This document shows, piece by piece, positions 13,961-29,311 of a stretch of DNA of 64,000 nucleotides. The DNA lies in NCBI RefSeq assembly GCF_024679095.1, contig NW_026110552.1:124001-188000 (forward strand), in the 5' to 3' direction. The notes beneath the pieces were generated by a model. The model had not been told where the DNA came from and did no database searches. It saw only the letters and a program-made list of their open reading frames with translations. Position numbers and translations under genes: made by a program. The first letter of the stretch is position 1, and each line of letters opens with the position of its first letter. The stretch is from Eriocheir sinensis (Eukaryota; Arthropoda; Malacostraca; Decapoda; Varunidae).

Positions 13961-16900
13961 TATAGAGTAAATTTCTATGAAAATATATATTCAAAATACA
14001 TATAAAATTATGTAAATAAGTATAAAAATATATATATATCAAATACACCTAAAAAAAAATGAAAATTCGTATCAAAATAAATAAATAAAATTCCGATAAA
14101 AGAACGTATATATGTTGAAAAAAAATATACAAAATACACATAAAATTACGAAAATTTGAATAAAAATATATACAAAAATACACAAAATTAATTTCAATTT
14201 GTATGAAAATAGATATACAAAATACACATATAATTAGTTAAATTTGTATTTAAATACATGTTCAAAATTCAAATAAAATAATGTAGATTTTTATGAAATG
14301 AAAACAAATTCACATAAAATAACGTACATTGGTATAGAATAGATATACAAAATATACATAGAATAATGTAAAATCGTATCAAAATAAATACACAGAATAT
14401 CAATAAAATAATGTAATTTTGTATGAAAATAAAGATGCAAAATACCCATAAAATAAAGCATATTTTTATAAAAATACATATACAAAAATACACATAGAAT
14501 AGCTAAATTTGTATTAAAATTAATATACAAAATGCAAGTACAATAAGGTAAATTTGTATTGAAAAAATATGCAAAATGCACATGAAACAATGTATATTTG
14601 TTTCAAAATATATATACGAATACATATAAAATAACGTATATTTCTATAGATATATATATACAAAATACGCATGAAATGACATAAATATGTATAAAAATAT
14701 ATTTACACAATACACATTAAATTATGTAAATTCGCATCAAAATAAAAAAACAAAATATCATTAAAAGAATGTGTATTTGTATGAAAATAGATATACAAAA
14801 TACACATAAAATATTGTAAATTTGAATAAAACTCTATACAAAAATACACAAAAAATAATTTAAATTTGTATAAAATATATATACAAAATACACATGAAAT
14901 TAGGTAAATTTCTATTGAAATACATATACAAAACACACATAAAATAATATAAATTTGAATAAAAATATATAAACAAATACACTTAAAATAACGAAAATTT
15001 GTATGAAATATATATTGAAAATACACATTAAATAATGTAAATATGTATAAAAAAATATACAAAGCTCAAATAGAATAATGTAAAATAGTATCAAAATAAA
15101 TACACATAATATTAATAAAATAATGAAAAATTTGTATGAAAATAAAGATGCAAAATACCCATGAAACAACTCATTTTTTATGTAAATATATATACCAAAA
15201 TGCACATAAAATATTTAAATTTGTATTTCAATAAATATACAAAATGCACATACAATAAGGTAAATTTGTATTGAAATAGATATGCAAAATACATATAAAA
15301 CAATGTAAATTTGTTTCAAAATATACATACGAATACACATAAAATAACGTAGATTTCTATAAAATATATATACAAAATACACATAAAATGAAGTAAATAC
15401 GTATAAGAAAATGTATACAAAATACACATAAAATAATGCAAATTCGTATAAAAATAAATAAACTAAATGCCAATAAAAGAATGTTTACTTGTATAAATAT
15501 AAATATACAAAATACACATAAATTAACGTAAAATTGTATAAAACTTAATACAAAAATAAACAAAAATAATTAAATTTGTATGAAAATAGATATACAAATG
15601 ACACATAAAATAAGCTAAATTTGAATTGAAATAAATATAGAAAATACATAAAATAGTGTAAATTTGTATCAAAATATATATTCAAATACACATATAATAA
15701 CGTAAATTTGTATAAAAATATATAACCAAAATACACATTAAATAATGTAAATACGTATAAAAGATTTGTACGTAATGTAAAAATTGATAAAATTAAAGAT
15801 GCAAAATACCCATAAAATATCTCATATTTAAAAAAATATATATACAAAAATACACATAAAATAATTAAATTTGTATTAAAGTAAATATACAAAATACACA
15901 TACAATAAGTTAGATTTTTATTGAAATAGATATGCAAAAAACACATAAAATAATAAAAAAATTTATCAAAATATATACGAATACACACAATAAAATTACG
16001 TAAATTTTAATGAAAATATATATACAAAATACACATAAAATAATGTAAAAAAATATAAAAATATATAAAAAATGCACATAAAATAATGTAAATTCATATC
16101 AAAATAAATAAACAAAATTTCCTCTAAAAGAATGTATATGTGTAGGAAAATATATATACAAAATACAAATAAAAAAAAAATTGTATAAAAATAAAACAAA
16201 AATACACAAAATAATTTAAATTTGTTTGAAAATAGATATGCAAAATTCAAATGAAATTAGGCAAATTTTTATTGAAATACATATACAAAATACACATAAA
16301 ATAATGTAAATTTGTATGAAAATATATAAACAAATACACATAAGATAACGTAAATTTCAATAAAATATATGTACAAAATATACATTAAATAATGTAAATA
16401 TGTCTAAAAATATATATACAAAATACGCAGAATAACGTAAAATCGTATCAAAATAAATAAACAGACAATCAATAAAATAATGTAAATTTGTATGAAAATA
16501 AAGATGCAAAATACCCATATAATAACGCATATTTGTTTAAAATATATATACAAAATACACATAAAACAATTAAATTTGCATCAAAATAAATATACAAAAG
16601 GCACATAATAAAGAAAATTTGTATTGAAATAGATATGCGAAATACACATAAATAATGTAAATTTGTATCAAAATATATATACGAATACACATAAAATAGA
16701 GTAAATTTCTATGAAAATATATATTCAAAATACATATAAAATTATGTAAATAAGTATCAAAATATATATATCAAATACACATAAAATAATGAAAATTGTA
16801 TCAAAATAAATAAACAAAATTCTGATAAAAGAACGTATATTTGTAGGAAAATAAATATACAAAATTACATAAAATTACTAAAATTTGAATAAAAATATAT

Positions 16901-17812
16901 AAAAAAATACACAAAATTAATTTCAATTTGTATGAAAATAGATATACATAATACATATAATTAGTTAAATTTGTATTTAAATACATGTACAAAATACACA
17001 TAAAATAATGTAAATTTGTATGAAATGAGAACAAATTCACATAAAATTACGTTCATTTGTATGAAATATATATACAAAATATACATAGAATAATGTAAAA
17101 TCGTATCAAAATAAATACACAAAATATCAATAAAATAAGGTAAATTTGTATGAAAATAAAGATGCAAAATACCCATAAAATAAAGCGTTTTTTTATGCAA
17201 ATACATATACAAAAATACACATAGAATAATTAAATTTGTATTAAAAATAATATAAAAAATGCACATACAAAAGGTAAATTTATATTGAAAAAATATGCAA
17301 ATGCACATAAAACAATGTATATTTGTTTCAAAATATATATACGAATACACATAAAATAACATATATTTCTATAGAAATATATATACAAAATACATGAAAT
17401 GACGTAAATACGTATAAAAATATATATACACAATACATTAAATAATGTGAATGTCAAAATAAATAAACAAAATATCAATAAAAATGTATTTGTAGGGAAA
17501 AAGATATACAAAATACACATAAAATATTTTAAATTTATAAAAAACTCTTTTTATTAAAATATATATACCAAAATAATAAAATATTTAAATTTGTATTACA
17601 ATAAATATACAAAATGCACATACAATAAGGTAGATTTATATTGAAATATATATGCTAAACACATATAAAACAATGTAAATTTGCTTCAAAATATATATAC
17701 CAATACATATACCAATACACATTAAATGAAGTAAATACGTATAAGAAAATGTATACAAAATACACATAAAATAATTAAATTTGTGTTAAAATAAATATAC
17801 AAAATACACATA
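13961..17812 (-). repeat. Satellite block 8, inverted
   Basis: Longest minus block, and the inverted counterpart of block 1. The sum of paired coordinates stays at about 17718-17735 from one end to the other. Shared rare variants include TTGCTTCAAAATATATATAC at 17681, pairing with the GAAGCAAATTTAC near position 30, and a TATTAAAATATATATACCAA segment near 17550. It ends abruptly at AAAATACACATACTGTGTAT. Confidence 0.92.
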
Positions 17813-20485
17813 CTGTGTATTTTGTATATCTTTTTTCATAGAAATACACATTCTTTTCATGATATTTTGTTTATTTATTTTGACACGAATTAACATTATT
17901 TAATGTGTATTTTGTATATATTTTTATACGTATTTACATTATTTCAAGTGTATTTTGTATATATATTTCTATAGAAATCTGCGTTATTTTATGTGTATTC
18001 GTATATATATTTTGAAACAAATTTACATTATTTTATGTGTATTTTGCATATTTTTTCAATACAAATTTACCTTATTGTATGTGCATTTTGTATATTAATT
18101 TTAATACAAATTTGATTAATCTATGTGTATTTTGTATATGTATTTTATAAAATATGCTTATTTTATGGGTATTTTGCATCTTTATTTTCATACAAATTTA
18201 CATTATTTTATTGATATTCTGTGTATTTATTTTGATATGATTTTACATTATTCTATGTGTATTTTGTATATATTTTATATAAAATGTATTTGTTTTCATT
18301 TCATACAAATCATATTATTTTATGTGTTTGTATATGTATTTAAATACAAATTTAACTAGTTATATGTGTATTTTGTATATCTATTTTGTATGTATATTTT
18401 CATAGAAATTTACTCTATTTTATGAGTATTCGTATATATATTTTGATACAAATTTACATTATTGATGTGTATTTTGCATATCTATTTCAATACAAATTTA
18501 CTTTATTGTACGTGCATTTTGTATATTTTTTTTAATACAAATTTAACTATTTTATATGTATTTTTGTATATATATTTTATGCAAATATGCGTTATTATAT
18601 GGATATTTTGCATCTTTATTTTCATACAAATTTACATTATTTTATTGATATTCTCTTTATTTATTTTGATACGATTTAACATTATTCTATGTGTATTTTG
18701 TATATTTTTTTTATACAAATTTACATTATTTAATGTTCATTTTGTATATATATTTTATCCAAATTTACATTATTTTATGTGTATTTGTTTATATATTTTC
18801 ATACATATTTAAATTATTTTATGTGTTTTTTGTATATATATTTTTCTACGTATTTAAATTATTTTATGTGTATTTTGTATATACATTTTCATTAAAAAAT
18901 TACGTTATTTTATTGTGTGTATAAGTATATTTTGATACAAATTTTATACAAATTCATGTTATTTAATGTGTATTTGTATATATATTTTCATACAAATTTA
19001 TATTATTTTATGTGTATTTTTTCATATATTTCATTATAAATTTATTTTATTTTATGTTTATTTTGTATATTTATTTAATTCAATTTTAAATTATTTTATA
19101 TGTATATTTGTATATGTATTTAGGTTATTTTATGTGTATTTTCTATATATATTTTCATCCAAAATTACATTATTTTATTAGTATTTTGTTAATTTAATTC
19201 GATACAAATTTAGATTATTTCATAGGTATTTTGTATACATATTTTTATACTATTTACATTATCTAAAGTGTGTTTTGAATATATATTTTATGCAAATTTA
19301 TTTATGTTCATTTTGTACATATATTTTTATAGAAATTTATGTTATTTTATGGATATAGTTTTCTATAAATTTACGTTATTTTATGTGCATTTTGTATATT
19401 TATATTTATACAAATACACATTCTTTTATTGGTATATTGTTTATTTACATTTATACGAATTTACATTGTTTTATGTATTTTGTATACATTTTTTTATACG
19501 TATTTATTTAATTTTATGTGTATTTGTATATGTATTTTTATAGAAATCTACGTTATTTTATGTATTCGTATATATATTTTGAAACAATTTACATTATTTT
19601 ATATGTATTTTGCATATCTATTTCAATACAAATTTACTTTATTGTATGTGTATTTTGTATGTGTACTATATATTTATTTTAATTCAAGTTCAAATATTTT
19701 ATATGTATTTTGGTATCAATTATAATGAAAAAAAAATGCGTTATTTTTATAGGTATACAAATTTAGGTTATTTTTGTACGCATTTATATTATTTAGTGTG
19801 TGTATATATATATTCATGCAAATTTACTTTATTTTATGTGCATTTTGTACATATATTTTATAGATTCAGAATTTGCGTATTTTTTATTTTACATGCATAT
19901 ATGTTTTCTCACAAATTTACATTATTTTATTGCTATTTTGTTTATTATTTGATAATACCTCATATGATTATATAAAACATTTTGTACATATTTTGATACG
20001 AAATTACATTACTTCATCGTGTATTTTGTCTCATATATTTTAAACAAATATACGTTATTATATGAATTTGTATAAATATTTTGATACAGATTTACATTAT
20101 TTTATGTATTTTGTATGTACATTTCAATTCAAATTTAGCTTATTTTAGCTTCTGTATTTTGTATTATATATTTTCAAACGAAATTTAATTAGGCTTGTGT
20201 ATTTTTGTATATAGTTTTATAAATTTACGATATTTTTTGTGTATTTTGTATATTTATATTTATACAAATACATTCATTACATTTTGTTTGGTTTATTTTA
20301 TTTAATTGCATGATTTTATGTGTATTTGTTTTCATTTTTTTGTAGTTTATTTTATTTTATGTGTATTTTGTATATTTTATTAAATCTACGTTAATATGCA
20401 TTCGTATATATATTTTGAAACAAATTTACATTGTTTTATATGTATTTTTGAATATCTCTTTCAATACAAAATTTAGTCTTCCATA
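17813..20485 (+). repeat. Satellite block 9, T-rich on +, more degenerate rightward
   Basis: Clean units at first. From about 19700 many 1-4 bp insertions and deletions break the 45-bp phase, for example near 19735-19760, 19920-20060 and 20270-20360. Either this is an older part of the array or it carries uncorrected sequencing errors. Its last 90 bp fold back on block 10. Confidence 0.88.
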
Positions 20486-20992
20486 TATGTACTCAAAATA
20501 CACATATAAAATTAAATTTGTATTTAAAAATAAATATTTAAAAAACATACAATAAGCAAGGTAAATTTGTATTGAAAATAGATATGCAAAAAATACATAA
20601 AAAACAATGTAAATTTGTTTCAAAATATATATATATAACGAATAATAACATAAAATAACGTATATTTCTATTAAAAATATATATACACAAATACACATAA
20701 AATGAAGTAAATACGTATAAAAAATGTATACAAAATGAATACATAAAATCAATGTAAATTGCATCAAATAAATATGTTAAAATAATAATAAAAGTTAATG
20801 TGTATTTGTATAAATATAAATATGAGTTAAAATAATGCTATATAAATAACGTAAATTTATAAAATTATATACAAAATACATTAAGAAGTATTTTAATTTC
20901 AGTATGAAAGTAGATATACAAAATAAGGTAAATTGTTTCAAATTCAATAAACAAATTAGATTTTATAAAAATAATATAAAATCAGATTATCA
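20486..20992 (-). repeat. Satellite block 10, short degenerate inverted segment
   Basis: Minus units with many small indels and extended A runs. About 20555-20660 is the inverted match of about 20390-20480 (units with GAAACAAATTTACATTGTTT), giving a local foldback with a loop of some 75 bp. The right edge is ATCAGATTATCAGATTTTTG, which contains a short direct repeat of ATCAGAT. Confidence 0.85.
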
Positions 20993-21590
20993 GATTTTTG
21001 TATATCTATTTTCATACAAAACCAAATTATTTCTGTGGGCTTTATATATATTTTAATACAAATTTTAGTTATGTTATGTGTATTTTTAAATTTATTTTCT
21101 TTCAAATATATATTATTTTATTGGTGTTCAAGGATTTACATTGGATATGAATTTACATTATTTTATATGTACTTTTGTATATATATTTTTATACGCTTGT
21201 ACATTATTTAATATATTTGAATATATATTTTTATACAAATTCATGGTATTTTATGTGTATTTGTATATATATTTGGGCATATAAATTTACATTATTTTAT
21301 GTATTTTGTACATATTTTATTACAAATTCACCTTTTATTTTATGTTTATTTTGTATACGTATTTCTGTATATTTATATTTATCCAAATACACATTCTTTT
21401 ATTTTGTCTGTATTTTGTTTATTTATTTTAATTGAATTTTACATTATTTTATGCTATTTGTATATGTTTATACGTATTTACTTTATTTATGTGGAGCTAT
21501 GTATATGTTTTTGAGTAGGAAATTCCACGTTTTTTTATTTGTATTCAAGCATATTTTGAAACAAATTTGTTACATTGTTTTATATGTTTT
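20993..21590 (+). repeat. Satellite block 11, degenerate + segment
   Basis: Plus units with frequent indels and off-consensus words (GGATTTACATTGGATATGAA near 21130). It resembles 34.0-34.7 kb, with the order GCTT-TACATTATTTAATAT, then CATGGTATTTTATGTG, then TTATCCAAATACACATTC, so it is probably a decayed direct copy. It ends inside a near-perfect hairpin centred at about 21595. Confidence 0.85.
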
Positions 21591-21637
21591 ATATGCAAAA
21601 ATACATATAAAACAATGTAAATTTGTTTCAAAATATA
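21553..21637. repeat. Near-perfect hairpin at a + to - switch
   Basis: The left arm, 21553-21586, ends in TACATTGTTTTATATG; the right arm, 21604-21637, begins CATATAAAACAATGTA. The arms are about 33 bp with one 2-bp bulge (GT in the left arm) and a 17-bp spacer. This is the clearest local palindrome in the window. Confidence 0.88.
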
Positions 21638-22962
21638 TACGAATACACATAAAATAACGTAAATTTCTATAAAAATATATATACAAAATACACATAAATT
21701 AAGGAAATACGTATAAAAATAGATATACAAAATACATGTAAAAATGTTTCAAAAAAAATAAACAGAATATAAATAAAATAATGTAAATTTGTATGAAAAT
21801 AAAAATGCAAAATACCCATAAAATAAAGCATATTTTTTTAAAAATACATATACAAAAATACACATAGTATAATTAAATTTTTATTAAAATAAATATACAA
21901 AAACCATATACAATAAGGTAAATTTGTATAGAAAAATATGCAAAATACACATAAACAGTGTAAATTTATTTCAAATCTATATACGAATACTCATAAATCA
22001 ACGTAGATTTCTATAGAACTATATATACAAAATACACATCAAATGATGTAAACACGTATAAAAATATATATATAAAATACATATTAAATAATGTAAATTC
22101 GCGTCAAAATAAATAAACAAAATATCAATAAAAGAATGTGTACTTGTATGAAAATAGATATACAATATACATAAAATCACCTAAATTAGTATAAAACTAT
22201 ATACAAAATACACAAAAAATAATTTTAATTTGTATGAAAATAAATATACAAAATACACATAAAATTAGGTAAATTTGTATTGAAATACATTTACAAAATA
22301 CACATAAAATAATGTAAATTTGAATGAAAATATAAACAAATACACTTAAAATAACGTAAATTTGTATAAAATATATATAAAAATACACATTAAATAATGT
22401 AAATATGTATAAAAAATATATACAAAACACAAATAGAATAATATGTAAATCGTATCAAAATAAATACACAGAATATTAATAAAATAATGTAAATTTGTAT
22501 GAAAATTAAGATGCAAAATACCCATAAAATAACGCATTTTTATAAAAATATTTATACAAGACACACATAAAATATTTGAATTGTATTAAAATAAATATAC
22601 AAAATGCACATACAATTAGGTAAATTTGTATTGAAATAGATATGCAAAATACATATAAAACCATGTAAATTTTTTAAAAAATATATATGAATACACATAA
22701 AATAACGTAGAATTTCTATGAAAATAAATATACAAATATACATAAAATGAAGTAAATACGTATAAAAAAAAGGTATATTAAATACACATAAATAATGTAA
22801 ACTCGTATCAGAATAAATAAACAAAATACTAATAAAAGAATGTGTATTGTATAAATATAAATAAACAAAATACAAATAAAATTACGTAAATTTATATAAA
22901 ACTATATGCAAAAATACACAAAAGTAATTAAATTTGTGTGAAAATAGATATACAAAATACAT
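21591..22962 (-). repeat. Satellite block 12, inverted
   Basis: Minus units collinear with about 50170-51463 at an offset of about 28.58 kb. Both carry the unusual ATGTTTCAAAAAAAATAAAC segment (21745 and 50332) and both end at AAAATACATGTGTATTTTG. Directly after this point the two loci diverge in copy number: extra foldback units follow here but not at 51463. Confidence 0.9.
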
Positions 22963-23793
22963 GTGTATTTTGTATATTTATTTTCATACAAATTGAAATT
23001 ATTTTTGTTTATTTTTTTATATATTTTCAAACAAAGTTTCGTTATTTTATGTGTATTTTGTATATTTACTTTTTCTACAAATATACTTTCTTTTATCTGA
23101 ATTTTGTTTATTGAATTTGAAACGAATTTACCTCATTTTGTATATCTATTTTCATACAAATTAAAATACTTCTGTGTATTTTTGTATATAGTTTTATATA
23201 AATTTACGTTATTTAATGTGTATTTTTCATATTTATATTTATACAAATACACATTCTTTTATTGGTATTTTGTATATTTATATTGATACGAATTTACATT
23301 ATTTTATGTGTATTTTGTATACATTTTTTTATACGTATTTACTTCATTTTATGTGTATTTTGTATATATATTTTTATAGAAATCTACATTATTTTATGTG
23401 TATTCGTATATATATTTTGAAAGAAATTTACATTGTTTTAGATGTATTTTGCATCTATTTCAATACAAATTTACCTTATTGTATGTTTTTTGTATATTTA
23501 TTTTAATACAAATTTAATTTTTTGATGTGTATTTTGGTATATATATTTTTATAAATAAAAAAAAATGCGTTATTTTATCGGTATTTTGCTTCTTTATTTT
23601 CATACAAATTTACATTATTTTATTAATATTCTGTGTATTTATTTTGACACGATTTTACATTATTCTATTTGTGTTTTGTACATATTTTTTTTATACAAAT
23701 TTACGTTATTTTAAGTGTATTTGTTTATGTATTTTTATTCAAATTTATATTATTTTATGTGTATTTTGTGTATGTATTTCAATACAAATTTAT
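22963..23793 (+). repeat. Satellite block 13, + arm of foldback unit A
   Basis: About 830 bp of + units starting at CATGTGTATTTTG and ending at AATACAAATTTATAAATATA. Both ends recur: the start at 24512 and 51463, the end at 25329. With block 14 it forms the first tandem foldback unit. Confidence 0.9.
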
Positions 23794-24512
23794 AAATATA
23801 TAAACAAATACACTTAAAATAACGTAAATTTGTATAAAATATATATAAAAAATTCACATTAAATAATGTAAATATGTATAAAAAAAAATATACAAAACAC
23901 AAATAGAATAATATAAAATCGTATCAAAATAAATACACAGAACATTAATAAAATAATGTAAATTTGTATGGAAATTAAGATGCAAAATACCCATAAAATA
24001 ACGCATTTTTTATAAGAATATTTATACCAAGACACACATAAAATATTTGAATTTGTATTAAAATAAATATACAAAATGCACATACAATAAGGTAAATTTG
24101 TATTGAAATAGATACCAAAATACATATAAAACCATGTAAATTTTTTTCACAATATATATACGAATACACATAAAATAACGGTATTTCTATGAAAATAAAT
24201 ATACAAAATAAATAAAAAAATGAAGTAAATACGTATAAAAAAAAGGTCATTATTATATGGGTCGTAAACTTCAGATTGAATAAATACAAAATAATATGAT
24301 AAATATCGTAAACTCAGATTAAAATAAATAATTAAAATACGTAAAATAATGTAAACTCGTATCAAAATAAATAAACAAAAATGCTAATAAAAGAATGTGT
24401 ATTATAAATATAAATATATTAAATACAAATAAAATAACGGAAATTTATATATAAATTATATGCAAAATACACAGTAATTAAATTTGTGTGAAAATAGATA
24501 TACAAAATACAT
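23794..24512 (-). repeat. Satellite block 14, - arm of foldback unit A
   Basis: Minus units. They contain a disrupted section near 24240-24320 (GGTCATTATTATATGGGTCG and following) that does not fit the 45-bp consensus and may be a small rearrangement. The block ends with the same AAAATACATGTGTATTTTG junction as block 12. Confidence 0.88.
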
Positions 24513-25329
24513 GTGTATTTTGTATATTTATTTTTATACAAATTGACATTATTTAATGTTTATTTTTTATATATTTTCAAACAAATTTTGTTATTTTATG
24601 TGTATTTGTATATTTATTATTCTACAAATATACTTTCTTTTATCTGAATTTTGTTTATACATTTGAATTTCAAATTTAGCTTATTTTATCTATTTTGTAT
24701 ATCTATTTTCATACAAATTAAAATACTTGTGTATTTTTGTATATAGTTTTATATAAATCTACGTTATTTTATGTATTTTATATTTATATTTATAAATACA
24801 CATTCTTTTATTGGTATTTTGTATATTTATTTTGATACAATTTACATTATTTTATGTGTATTTTGTATACATTTTTTATACGTATTTACTTCATTTTATG
24901 TGTATTTTGTATATATATTTTTATAGAAATCTACGTTATTTATGTGTATTCGTATACATATTTTGTATCAAATTTACATTGATTTAAATGTATTTTTGCA
25001 TATCTATTTCAATACAAATTTACCTTATTGTATGTGTTTTTTATATTTATTTTAATACAAATTTAATTTTTTGATGTGTATTTGGTATATATATTTTATA
25101 AATAAAAAAGCGTTATTTTATGGGTATTTTGCTTCTTTATTTCATAGAAATTTACTATTTTATTAATATTCTGTGTATTTATTTTGATACGATTTTACAT
25201 TATTCTATTTGTGTTTTGTACATATTTTTATACAAATTTACGTTATTTTAAGTGTATTTGTTTATGTATTTTCATTCAAATTTACATTATTTTATGTGTA
25301 TTTTGTATGTATTTCCAATACAAATTTAT
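24513..25329 (+). repeat. Satellite block 15, + arm of foldback unit B
   Basis: Near copy of block 13 at an offset of about 1.54-1.55 kb, but with many single-base losses, e.g. TTATATTTATAAATACACAT at 24780 where the other copy keeps TTATATTTATACAAATACAC. It ends at the same TTTATAAATATATAAAC junction. Confidence 0.9.
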
Positions 25330-25930
25330 AAATATATAAACAAATACACTTAAAATAAAGTAAATTTGTATAAATATATATAAAAATACACATTAAATAA
25401 TGTAAATATGTATAAAAAATATATACAAAACACAAATAGAATAATATAAAATCGTATCAAAATAAATACACAGAATATTAATAAAATAATGTAAATTTGT
25501 AGTGAAAATTAAGATGCAAAAATACCAATAAAATAACATTTTATTTTATGCGCCAAAGAAATATTTAGTTGTATTAAAATAAATATACAAAATGCACATA
25601 CAATAAGTAAGAAAAATTTGTATTGAATATATGCAAAATACATATAAAACCATGTAAAAAAATTTCAAAATATATATATACGAATCCACATAAAATAACG
25701 TAGATTTCTATGAAAATAAATTTACAAAATACACATAAAATGAAGTAAATACGTATAAAAAGGTATAAATACACATAAAAATAATGTAAACTTCGTATCA
25801 AAATAAACAAACAAAATACTAATGTATGTAATATAAATATAAAATACAAATAAATAACGTAAATTTATATAAAATTATATGCAAAATACAAAGTAATTAA
25901 ATTTGTGTGAATAGATATACAAAATACATT
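25330..25930 (-). repeat. Satellite block 16, - arm of foldback unit B
   Basis: Shorter and more degraded copy of block 14 (about 600 rather than 720 bp). An atypical TTTATGCGCCAAAGAAATAT lies near 25545. The end junction is reduced to AAAATACATTATTTTG. Confidence 0.88.
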
Positions 25931-27272
25931 ATTTTGTATATTTATTTTCATACAAATTAAAATACTTCTGTATTTCTTGTTTATTTTTTATATATTTTCA
26001 AACATATTTCGTTATTCTATGTGTATTTTGTATATTTATTTATTAATATACATTTTCTTGGCCTGAATTTTGTTTATTGAATTTAAACGAATTTAATTTT
26101 ATTTTGTATATCTATTTCATACAAATTAAAATACTTCTGTGTATTTTGTATATAGTTATAAATTTATTGCTATTATATGTATTTGTATTTATATTTATGC
26201 AAATACACATTCTTTTATTTGTATATGTATTTGTATATTTATTTTGATACGATTTACATTATTTTATGTGTATTTTGTATACATTTTATACGTATTTACT
26301 TCATTTTATGTGTATTTTGTATATATATTTTATAGAAATCTACGTTATTTATGTGTATTCGTATATATATTTTGAAACAAATTTACATTGTTTTATATGT
26401 ATTTTATATCTATTTCAATACAAATTTACCTTATTGTATGTGTTTTTATATATTTTTTTAATTCAAATTTTTTTATTTTATGTGTATTTTATATATATAT
26501 TTTATAAATAAAAAAAAATGCGTTTTTATGGGTATTTTTCTTCTTTATTTTCATACAAATATACATTATTTTATTAATATTCTGTGTATTTATTTTGATA
26601 CGATTTTACAGTATTCTATTTGTGTTTTGTATATATTTTTTTATACAAATTTACGTTATTTTAAGTGTATTCGTCTATGTCTTTTCAATCAAATTTACAT
26701 TATTTTATATGTTTTGTATATGTATTTCAATACAAATCTACCTAATTTTATGTGTATTTTGTATATATATTTTCATACAAGTTTTAAAATATTTTGTGTA
26801 TTTTAGAATATAGTTTGATACAAATTTAGGGTTATTTTATGTATTTTGTATATCTATTTTCATACAAATACACATTCTTTATTGATATTTTGTTTATTTA
26901 TTTTGACGAATTTACAGTATTTAATGTGTATTTGTATATTTTTATACGTATTTACATCATTTCATATGCATTTTGTATATATATTTCTATAGAAATCAAC
27001 GTTATTTTATGTGTATTCGTATATATATTTTGAAACAAATTTACACTGTTTTATGTGTATTTTGCTTTTTTTCAATACAAACTTACCTTATTGTATGTAC
27101 ATTTTGTATATTAATTTTAACACATATTTAATTATTCTATGTGTATTTTTGTATATGTATTTAAAAAATGCTTTATTTATAGGTTTTGCATCTTTATTTT
27201 CATACAAATTTAAATTATTTTATTGATATTCTGTGTACTTATTTTGATACGATTTTACATTATTCTCTGTAT
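25931..27272 (+). repeat. Satellite block 17, T-rich on +
   Basis: The first 600 bp are a third, more degraded version of the foldback unit's + arm. The block is then collinear with 51463-52829 (shared CTATGTCTTTTCA variant at 26674 and 52226). It ends at the TCTGTATAACAAAAATAAAT junction. Confidence 0.9.

Positions 27273-29311
<2,039 letters not shown>

Larger units (their letters stand above)
1..17735. repeat. Large inverted repeat I: 1-4915 against 12780-17735
   Basis: Paired coordinates sum to about 17690-17735. Anchors are TTACTC at 3765 with GAGTAA at 13965, TTAGCA at 61 with TGCTAA at 17652, and ACAGTATTTTA at 12828 with its complement near 4860. Arms are at least 4.9 kb and the left arm is cut by the window edge. 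The spacer of about 7.9 kb is satellite with its own duplications. Confidence 0.85.
22963..25930. repeat. Tandem foldback units A and B (about 1.55 and 1.42 kb)
   Basis: Each unit is a + arm of about 820-830 bp followed by a - arm of about 600-720 bp. The start junction CATGTGTATTTTG lies at 22961 and 24511 and recurs in shortened form at 25927. The internal switch TTTATAAATATATAAAC lies at 23790 and 25326. A third + arm follows from 25931. Confidence 0.85.
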
